Part shown: piece by piece, positions 1 through 7,721 of the stretch
Layout: every line of letters starts with the position of its first letter
Position numbering within the stretch: position 1 is the stretch's first letter
Source: Karstenula rhodostoma CBS 690.94
Taxonomy: Eukaryota; Ascomycota; Dothideomycetes; Pleosporales; Didymosphaeriaceae
Length of the DNA: 13,766 bases
Direction: 5' to 3'
Assembly: GCA_010093485.1 (NCBI GenBank)
Contig: MU001498.1
Span: 1,905,749 to 1,919,514 of the forward strand
Program-made: the position numbers and the translations under genes
The notes under the pieces: model-generated
What the model was told of the DNA's origin: nothing
Database searches by the model: none
Seen by the model: only the letters and a program-made list of their open reading frames with translations

Positions 1-198
1 TATTCTATTAACTAATACCGATTATCCTATTAATTAATACTAATTATCCTATTAACTAATACTCGATATTCTATTAATTAATACTAATTATCCTATTAAC
101 TAATACCTAATATCCTATTAACTAATACTAATTATTCTATTAATTAATATCTAGTATCCTATTAACTAATACTAATTATCCTATTAACTAATACCTAG
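1..198 (+). repeat. 22-bp satellite, 9 units, 44-bp higher order
   Basis: Nine consecutive units of exactly 22 bp start at 1, 23, 45, 67, 89, 111, 133, 155 and 177. Each is an 18-base core TATYCTATTAAYTAATAY followed by four variable bases. All four even units end in TAAT, whereas the odd units end in CGAT, TCGA, CTAA, CTAG and CTAG, so the true period is a 44-bp pair. The array is cut by the window start and breaks off at 199 after four bases of a further unit. No reading frame is implied. The same satellite reappears in the same orientation at the right end of the window. Confidence 0.95.
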
Positions 199-215
199 TA
201 TCTAGAAACTATAAT

Positions 216-301
216 AGGGGTAGTTATAAAAGTTTATAACTTTCTTATAGCCCCCCTTAGTATAATTCTTTATATATATCTAAACTTTTCTATTAACCCC
301 T
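216..301. repeat. Imperfect inverted repeat around a C6 run
   Basis: Positions 282-301 carry AAACTTTTCTATTAACCCCT, one copy of the dispersed 20-bp motif. Positions 216-235 carry its approximate reverse complement, with 16 of 20 bases matching. The 46-bp loop contains six C at 251-256. C runs resist RIP because CpC is a poor substrate. The segment lies at the end of the long minus-strand frame, just inside the left satellite. Confidence 0.6.
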
Positions 302-944
302 ATTATAAGATATATCCTCCTATATACTAATATTACTAAAACTTTTCTTTTTAATAGTATAATATATTAGTTATAGACCTCTTATTAAGTTATATTTTAC
401 TAAGTTACTATTTAATAGTTTCTCTAGTAATAATTTTTTAGAAGGTAGTTTATTTATTATATAGGTAATATATATATCCTTAATTACTATAAAATCTTTA
501 AATACCTCCTTATTATACTTTATAATTATATTTATTTAAAAGCTAAACTATATTATAATTATACCTTTTTTAATATATATATTTAAGATAGTATTCTAAG
601 GTAAAATTATAAATATTTTAATTCTAAACTTTACCTTTAGTATATACTACCTCTTTTCTATTTCTAGCTATTTTCTAAACTCTTTTTATATAGATAGGTC
701 TATATACTCTATAGCTTCTTCCTCTTTTACTATATAATATAAAACTCTAAATAAGTATTCCTTTACTATAGTTATATAGCCTTTTTCTTATTTACTAAAT
801 AATACTTTTTACTTCTATACTATTATTTCTATTACTTTAAATTCTATTTAAATTACTATCTATATTTATTACTACCTTATCTCTCTAATAATTCTAATAA
901 CCTAGCCCTACTTTACTATTATATATAATAATATAAACCTTACT

Positions 945-960
945 ATATCCCCCCCTATAA
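945..960. repeat. C7 run resembling the 70-bp repeat G-run
   Basis: The sequence TATCCCCCCCTATA at about 946-959 is, apart from one extra C, the reverse complement of the G-run of the first 70-bp unit (TATAGGGGGGATA, 7531-7543). It falls inside the minus-strand frame. It may be a chance survivor, because CpC runs escape RIP, or a stray copy of the same repeat in inverted orientation. Confidence 0.4.
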
Positions 961-1868
961 GATTAGACTCTATATATATACCTTTTAAATACTATAATAA
1001 TACTAGCTAGTTTTATTTTTAATTTATATTACTTCCTTTATTTCCTTTAGATAACGTGCCTTCCCCTATTATAAGTTTACTTACTCTATTTTCTATATTA
1101 GTAAAAAACCTCTTTCCCTTCTTATATTATATTCTCTATACCTATAGTACTATTTTTTAATTCTATAAATAGTCTACTACTCTAATTATTATAGCCCTAT
1201 TAATTATATTACCTATTATATCTATACCTACTCCTAGTAAATTCTAGATAAATTTTCTATACCTCTACTTTTTTTTACTTATTATAATATTTTTAGCTAT
1301 TATAGTAAATAAGTCTTATATACTTACTACCTTTTATACTATTACCTTTTTTAACTTCTATTTTAGTTTCTTATTTACCTCTCTTATATTAGCTTTTTTT
1401 AGTTACTTTTTTTTTTTCTTTTTTATATTTTAGTTCTCCTTTTTATTATTTTATCTTTTAGTACGCCTTTTTTTAGTACTAACCCTACTAGTACTTTTAT
1501 ATACTTCTCTAATATTAGTTTCTCTATTCTTTACTATCTAACTCTTATACTTTTATATAATAAACTAGATAATATTTTTTTTTAAAGTATATTAATATAT
1601 CTATTATACTATATCCTCTAGTATAGGTACTATAAAGATATTACTAGTAGAGCTATCTTTATTATATACTTCTCTATATATAGGATCCCTAGAATATATA
1701 GTTTTATATATATACTATAGTATATCTAGTAAATTACTTTTAATTAGTTCCTTTTCTTTATAAATATCTAATAGTATATATACTATTATTACTAATATAT
1801 TTATTATTTAATACTAATAGCTATATTATCCTTATTATATATTAATATATAATATTTTTCTAGTTTAG

Positions 1869-1978
1869 CTTAGTAGCTATCTAATTTTAGTCTAGACTAT
1901 AACTAAAATTAAATAGTACTATATATTCCCTCTACCTTAGTAGTCTACTAATTTTAATCTAGATTAGGGCTAAAATTA
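1869..1978. repeat. Two 43-bp direct repeats, each with an inner palindrome
   Basis: The 43-bp segments 1869-1911 and 1936-1978 are direct repeats spaced 67 bp start to start. Both open with CTTAGTAG and close with CTAAAATTA. The first contains arms TAATTTTAGT and ACTAAAATTA around a 10-base spacer; the second has arms TAATTTTA and TAAAATTA around a spacer holding CTAGATTAGGGC. They sit in a stop-dense part of the minus-strand frame and may mark a non-coding junction between two genes, for example an operator or a small insertion. Confidence 0.65.
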
Positions 1979-4165
1979 AGGCTACCTCTCCTATTTACTA
2001 TAGCCTAAGTAATATTTATTTATTTTAATAAAATTTATAACTTTATATTCTATATATTATATTACTATACTCTCCTTTCTAGTAAGGTATTTTTTTACTT
2101 TAGTAAAAAGTACTATAATACTACTATACCTAAATAAAGATATAAAATTTAAAAGTTAGTTAATAACCTATTTAATAACTATTCTCTTCTATAAAACTAT
2201 AAGGACTTTATTATCCCTATTAAGGCTAAGATACCCTATTCTAGTCTACTAGTATATAGTAATAGTTATTACTATAATATATATAGCTTAATTATTACTA
2301 GAGCTACTATAAAGTATAATATATTTACCTATCTATATAATAATTATATAATCTATAGCTATTCCTATAATAGTATAACTAAGTATTATCTCTAGTACTC
2401 TAACTATATTAGGATAATTATAAGCTAATAATTTTTTCCTTTTATCCTACTTCTATTTACCTACTTTAGTATAACCTACTAATTTAAAGTACTTTTTATT
2501 AGTATTATAGAAATTCTACCTAAGCTATATAATACCCCTATATCTCTAATTAATTTATATTTTAATTCTTATTACTCTTAATCTATATTATCTCTAGCTA
2601 AGCCTATTACTTCTACTATATAACTAAATTATAGTATAGCCTCTTTTCTAAAGTTCTAGCTATAATATACTTTAGTATAAATATAGTATATATAGAAATA
2701 ATAGTTATAATCTATATCTAGTATACCTTTTATATTTATAAATCTATAAATAGTATATACTAGATTTTTAGAGGTTTTTACTAGTATTATTATATAGTAA
2801 GTATACCTAGCGTTTATTATTATACCTAAAGCTAAATTTAAATCTAAGCTCTTTTACCTATATACTATTATAAAGAGTATAGCTTATATATAATAAAATA
2901 TAGTAATAAAAACCTTCTATTTTATATAAATCTAAATAATATAGGAGTATAAATATAATATTCCTATAATCCCTATTAAATTTTACTAAAACTCTACTCT
3001 TTACTATACTAATTCTTTTTAAAAGATCTTCCTCTTTTTCTTTTATACTTTATCTCCTAGGGCTATACGACCTAAGACCCTTTATTTATAAAAATATTAG
3101 TAACTAGCTTAAAAGTAGGTTATAATCTACTTAGATATAATAAAAGTTCTCTTTACTATTAAAAAGTACTATAACTATATATATTTAAACCTATTTAAAG
3201 GATATTATTATACTTTCTAATTCTTTTTACTAGAATAAACTAGCTAGTTTACTTAGTTTAAACTTATTTTTATTACCCTAATAGCCTTTCTTAGTCTCTC
3301 CCCCTAAGGTAATAGATTTTAAAAGGCTTATAACTTTACTACTAATATATTAGTCCTTAAAAAGATATATAGATTTACTAGTTTATAATATTTCTAAGAT
3401 ATACTTTTCTATATAGTATCTATAGAGGCTCTAGATTATTTTAATTTTAATTTACTAATTTTTTAAAAGGAGGCTAGCTTTCTTATTACTAAGTTAAATA
3501 ACTATAAGGTAGAGGATTAAAATAGAGAACTATATAATATATTTAAAATATAAATATATAACTATTTTACTATAGAATACTCTACCTCTATAAATTAGTT
3601 TATTAATATAGTATACTTTCTTAGTACCTTTTAGTATAAAGAGAATTTAGATACCTTTATTTACTAGAATAGAAATAGTATAACTATTTATAGAATTAGA
3701 ATAGATTTTACTTTATTCTCTTTTATAGTAAGTAATCTATTTAAAGAGATATTTATCCTCTTCTATTAGCTAGTATTTATATAGATATAGGTAGGGCTAC
3801 CCTCTATCCTATAGGATATACTAAGAGAAGATCTAAAAAATATAATCCCTAACTTTAGTATTTTTAATATAGATAATCTATAACTTAAGTATAATATTAG
3901 TTTTATTATCTAATAACTTTTATAGTTATTTAATATAAAGGACTCTAAAGATTATCTACTTACTAGTATTAAAAACTATATTTAGGTATAGTAGTATTAT
4001 AACCTTATCTAAAAATTCCTTAGTATATTTTTAGATTTTATATATTTTATAAGTAGCTAGTCTAGTTATAATATTAAGATATTAAGCTTATAATTTAAAA
4101 ATAATTATATAACTAGTATCTAGAATATATTCCTCTATAATAGTTTTATTACTATTATTTTTTAA

Positions 4166-4290
4166 TACTATAAGGGCTATAATAGAGATAAGTCTATAAA
4201 AACTATTTATTATTTTTTTTTTTATAAAATAGATAGCCTTTTAGTCTAGTATATTTAGCTTATTTATCCTTTCTACCTTACTATATAGGG
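4166..4290 (+). other. YHKGY / possible tyrosine-recombinase-like segment
   Basis: Codons here read YYKGYNRDKSIKTIYYFFFY and then a run ending in YPFYLTI. With the RIP changes considered (His CAY to TAY, Trp TGG to TAG), this fits the YHKGY...K.IHR.LP..VG.LLVWYLWLV.PF block of fungal OrsD-helicase proteins. The spacing of K, H and downstream aromatic residues recalls Crypton-like tyrosine recombinases. The catalytic Arg expected upstream (about 4080-4110) is not visible as CGN or AGR, and a final Tyr cannot be told apart from RIP-made TAT/TAC. The recombinase reading is a weak inference. Confidence 0.4.
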
Positions 4291-4891
4291 ATAAATTAAT
4301 AAGGAGATATATAACTATTACTATAATTAAGTCTAGAATTATCTACTTTAGCTAAATCTATTTAGTAAGTAATAAACTACCTCTTAGACTCTTAATTATA
4401 TTATAAGGCGGGTAATACTTTATTAGATAAAAAAAGAAATTAATATTAGTATAATATACTATCTTTTTATTACCTTTAATAGAAAACTTTCTACTACTAA
4501 TTACCTGCTATAGAAACTATTAAAGGAGGAGGTTAATAAGATAATAAATAAAGTAGAGGTAAAAGTCTATAAAATATAAGCTAGCTATTTACTAGAAATA
4601 GCCTATATAGTTTATACTCTAGATATCTTAAGGATTTTTACTTATAAGTTTAATAATTTAGAGGTATATTTTAAAATATCTACTAAATAGTATAAGGCCC
4701 TAGGGTTCCTCCTAACCTAAGAGAAAAAGGCCCTCTAGAAAATTAAAAAAGCTATTTATTCTAATTATCTAGGTATTAATATAATATAACTATTATAAGA
4801 GAATCTTAAAAAGTTAATCTAGTTTAAAGGATAATAAGAGTAAACTCTTTATATAATTTTAATAGAAAAGAGTATAGTTATCTATATTATA

Positions 4892-4912
4892 GATACTAGG
4901 TCTAGTAAAAGT
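4892..4912 (+). other. RIP-altered Walker A (P-loop)
   Basis: Codons GAT-ACT-AGG-TCT-AGT-AAA-AGT are explained by GGT/GAT-ACT-GGG-TCT-GGT-AAA-AGT, that is (G)TGSGKS. Each of the two Gly losses is a G-to-A change directly after a T, as RIP of the other strand gives. The Lys and Ser needed for nucleotide binding are still spelled. This is the best single anchor for the frame of the helicase pseudogene. Confidence 0.85.
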
Positions 4913-5155
4913 TTTCTTTTCCTCCTTTTTATTTACTTTCTAGACTATAGTTAGATTATTATTATTATTCTACTAGTAGTACTCTACTCTAACCTTTTTT
5001 ATTATTATTCTAAATTATAGATTAGAGCTATTATATAGTAGTAAGAAGTATATAATAAATAAATATTTATTATTCTAGTAACCCCTAAAAGTATTTTAAA
5101 TAATTCCTTCTAGATCTATATTATTAGGTAGAAAGTATTAAAAGTATTAAAGAGA

Positions 5156-5176
5156 ATTATAGTAAATAAGTTCTAC
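5156..5176 (+). other. RIP-altered DEAH-like box
   Basis: Codons ATT-ATA-GTA-AAT-AAG-TTC-TAC read I-I-V-N-K-F-Y. Undoing T-G to T-A changes gives I-x-V-D-E-F-H, where the family usually has DECH or DEAH. The Phe codon TTC cannot come from Cys TGC by RIP, since RIP would give TAC, so this copy or its subfamily differs at that residue. It follows Walker A by about 88 codons, as expected for RecQ-type helicases. Confidence 0.75.
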
Positions 5177-6429
5177 TATATTATCCTTCTAAATATAGCC
5201 TATTACCCTTACCTTTATAATTTCTATATATTTACTAAATATTATATCCCTCTTATACTCCTTTTTATAACCCTATTACCTACTAAATAGAGCTAAGTCT
5301 TTTAACTTTTTAAACTTTCTACTAATATTATAACCTTTAGAAAGTTTATTATTTAGTCTAAAATCTAGTATAAGATTTATACCTTATATATAATAAGTAT
5401 AGACCCTATAATAGCTATAGTAAAATATATTAAAAAGATTTTCTAATTATATAAAAAGATTCTTATTTATATTAACCTTACTATAACTATAGATATACTG
5501 GCTCTATAACTTAACTATTCTAAGTACTATAGAAAGATAAAAAAGAAAAAATAATTTATAAGTCTAATATAATTTTAGACCTTAGAAATAGATATTATAG
5601 TAGTTATAAGTACTCTTATAAAAGGCCTAGATATATTAGATATATATATAATACTATATTTTATACTACTAATAAACTTCTATAGCCTTATTTAAATAAA
5701 TAAATAGATTAGTTAAAATAGTAAACCTAGCCTTACTAGACTAATACTAGTAAATACTATTTTTAATATATATTTTAATAAAACTAGTAATATAGTAAAA
5801 ATACCTATTCTTATCTATATATAACTCTAGTCCCTAAATAAAGTCTACTATTATATTATTATTAATAATTTTCTAGATAATAATATTTTAAGAATAATAT
5901 ATACCCCTTCTAAGTAATTTTATAATATTTATATATTAAGATTCTACTCTTCTATATAAACTAGCTCTATTTAGATATTATAAACTCTCTAGCTAAAGAG
6001 ATAGTTATTAATAGTACTAATACTAATACTAATATACTAGGGCCTATTACCCTTATATACTCTAATACCCTATAGCTATACTTATAAAAATATAATAATA
6101 CCTATAAAATAACCCTCTTTTTAAGGTAAGTTTATACTTATATAGCCCTAGTATACTACTCTAATTTATAAATAGCGAGCTCCCTATTATATATACCTTT
6201 TACCTCTACTAAATAAAAAAGAAAACTCGACTTTTTTATATAAAATACTAATAATACTAGTAAGTTATATACTAAATTATTCTATAATAAATTACTTACT
6301 TATATAGCCTACTAGAGACTATACTATATTATCTATTTTATTAAAGGAAACCTATTTAAATATAGATAGGATTAGTATACTAGTACTAATAGTAGTTAAA
6401 CTAAGTATATTAGAAATACTATTATAACC

Positions 6430-6870
6430 TATTAGTATACTATAGATAATAAATAGGTAAAGGGTAATTATTAGTTTTATTTAATACCTACTAACTACTA
6501 CCTAGAGTAAATATTTCTAGGAATAAGTAAAGTAAAAACTATTCTAGCCTAATAAGGTTTCTATATTAATAAATATATAATTTATAATATTTAAACTATT
6601 CTTTAGAATAAATATAAAGCTATATACTCTAAATAAATTAATAAAATTAAGGAAATAAAGAGAAATAGATAGAATATAAATTTATTATATAACTTTAGAA
6701 TATACTTTATAAAGATAGTTAATTTTAGAGATAATTATAAAGTAGGGAGGATTATTTTAGAACTAAACTAGATTATAAAAATATACCTTATATTAGAATA
6801 ATATAATTAATTACTTCTACTATATACTTAAGATAGGGACTAGAATATAGAAGGACTAGATATATAGTAA
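6430..6870 (+). pseudogene. C-terminal tail of the helicase protein in a shifted frame
   Basis: After about 6430 the original frame fills with stops, while the frame starting at 6451 stays fairly open to about 6870. It includes KGNY-stop-FYLIPTNYYLE, which with former Cys, Trp or Gln codons resembles the CWFC..P...C..W zinc-type motif at the C-terminus of related fungal proteins. The frame change could be a spliced intron boundary, a true 1-base indel, or an error. Stop density is about 11%, so the assignment is less secure than for the helicase core. Confidence 0.45.
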
Positions 6871-7263
6871 AAAAAATAATAATATTATATATTTATACCT
6901 TACTAAGCTAATAACTAGGTAATATATAAGGGATACTCCTATAGAGGAATATAAATAAGTTAATACCCTACTTAATTCTAGATAAAGTATAATTATCTCT
7001 TACTTAAATTTTTTATCTAGGTAATATACTAGTTATATAATATAGGCTTAGTATAGATAAGTAAATAGAATACTTAAATAAAATATATATTATTTAAATT
7101 TTTTATTCTTTCTACTCTCTATTTTAATTTACTCTATCTTTTAATACCTTCTTACTACCTCTATTATAGCTTCTATTCCTATTACCCTTAACTACTATAA
7201 TACCTCTAATATTATAAGTATAGTAACTAGCTAGATTTAGCTAGAAGAAATACTAAACGCACT

Positions 7264-7358
7264 AAACTTTTCTAAGGACCCCTAAATAATATAGCCCTAG
7301 CTAATAAGCTACCTTTAATTAAATAAGTAATAAGCTAGAAACTTTTCTATAAACCCCT
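7264..7358 (+). repeat. Two copies of the 20-bp motif, 75 bp apart
   Basis: AAACTTTTCTAAGGACCCCT (7264-7283) and AAACTTTTCTATAAACCCCT (7339-7358) match the consensus AAACTTTTCTAnnnACCCCT. Further copies are at 282-301 and 7961-7980, and variants with one extra base are at 7688-7708 and 11672-11692. The copies next to genes lie in intergenic DNA, and two of them directly precede probable start sites, which favours a leader or promoter element over a coding repeat. Confidence 0.65.
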
Positions 7359-7511
7359 ATAGTAATTACTAATTTAATATAGATTAGAATCTATTATAAT
7401 AGAAATTAGTTTACTAATATTATTTAGTATATAATCTTTCTTCCTCTTTACTATCTCTTCTTTTCTACCTATAAAACTATACTAGTTTAATATATTTACT
7501 ATATTTACTAC

Positions 7512-7720
7512 TACTATACTCCTATACTAGTATAGGGGGGATATTAAAAAATTTCCTATATATCTCTATATACCTATAATTACTATACTCTTATACTAGT
7601 CTAAGGGGGGATATTAAAAAGTTTTCTATATACCTCTATATATCTATAATTACTATACTCTTATACTAGTTTAAGGGGGAATATTAAAAAGTTTTCTAAG
7701 TACCCCCTATATACCTATAA
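7512..7720 (+). repeat. 70-bp tandem repeat, 3 copies
   Basis: The block ATATTAAAAA recurs at 7541, 7611 and 7681, exactly 70 bp apart. Each unit contains TACTATACTC, an ACTAGT-like step, a run of five or six G (7535-7540, 7605-7610, 7675-7679), ATATTAAAAA and a degenerate or full copy of the motif AAAGTTTTCTAnnnACCyCTA. The first unit is one base shorter in its first half. The array ends two bases before the probable start of the next frame, so it lies in a promoter or 5' leader position. Confidence 0.9.
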
Positions 7721-7721
7721 T

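Larger units (their letters stand above)
200..2990 (-). pseudogene. Long minus-strand reading frame, unknown function
   Basis: One minus-strand frame (codon first bases at plus positions divisible by three) stays coherent from about 2990 down to the left satellite, some 900 codons, if TAA/TAG are read as RIP products of Gln, Trp or Arg codons. The clearest stretches are about 2855-2665, which has no stop, and about 360-200, with only two. A Lys/Arg-rich segment around 1500-1330 (including KKGVLKDKIIKRRTKI), with many former Gln codons, suggests a basic, possibly coiled-coil or DNA-binding region. Around 970-600 and 2100-1860 stops are dense, so this may be two genes or include introns. I do not recognise the family; a transposase tail was considered on weak grounds. 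The start is unknown, as ATG has become ATA throughout. It diverges from the helicase frame with little space between. Confidence 0.42.
3068..6870 (+). pseudogene. OrsD/DUF3505-type RecQ-like helicase, RIP-inactivated
   Basis: Reading in frame from about 3068 gives roughly 1100 codons to about 6430, interrupted only by TAA/TAG of RIP type; a frame change near 6430-6450 then leads into a Cys-type tail to about 6870. Near 3150-3210 former Cys/His codons (now TAT/TAC) in VLFTIKKYYNYIYLNLFKG resemble the N-terminal zinc-type module of OrsD/DUF3505 proteins. At 4166-4210 lies YYKGY...KTIY, matching the YHKGY...K.IH signature that precedes the helicase in these proteins. RecQ-type motifs follow in order: Q-motif 4823-4849, Walker A 4892-4912, Ia 4970-4996, DEAH-like 5156-5176, IV 5456-5506, V 5597-5650 (IVVISTLIKGLDILDI) and VI 5693-5722. 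The intact protein would be a nuclear ATP-dependent DNA helicase of a fungal multicopy family. Family assignment is from memory, without a search. The start is approximate. Confidence 0.82.
6871..7721 (+). other. Intergenic interval with repeats and pyrimidine-rich tract
   Basis: No convincing reading frame is present. The plus strand is C/T-rich around 7085-7200 and 7436-7480, as fungal promoter regions often are. Two copies of the 20-bp motif (7264-7283 and 7339-7358) lie exactly 75 bp apart, and the 70-bp tandem array follows at 7512-7720. The interval separates the helicase pseudogene from the next long frame and probably holds the latter's promoter and 5' leader. Confidence 0.55.

Noticed and set aside
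1..198. CRISPR array
   Set aside because: Units are contiguous 22-bp repeats with four variable bases and no unique spacers; composition is fungal RIPed DNA.
1..198. Telomeric repeat
   Set aside because: No TTAGGG/CCCTAA-type unit; a 22-bp AT-rich satellite is not a telomere sequence, even after RIP.
1330..1600. Pogo/Fot1-type transposase C-terminus on the minus strand
   Set aside because: The Lys/Arg/Gln-rich segment is similar in flavour only; no DDE triad or helix-turn-helix could be placed upstream.
3805..3818. Palindrome TATCCTATAGGATA
   Set aside because: Fourteen bases in sequence of such low complexity can easily arise by chance, and it lies within the helicase frame.
5100..5700. 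Reverse transcriptase of a LINE or Tad-like element
   Set aside because: Phrases such as YYPY and LLFITLLP looked RT-like, but the same frame aligns with ordered RecQ-type helicase motifs including Walker A, motif V and motif VI.
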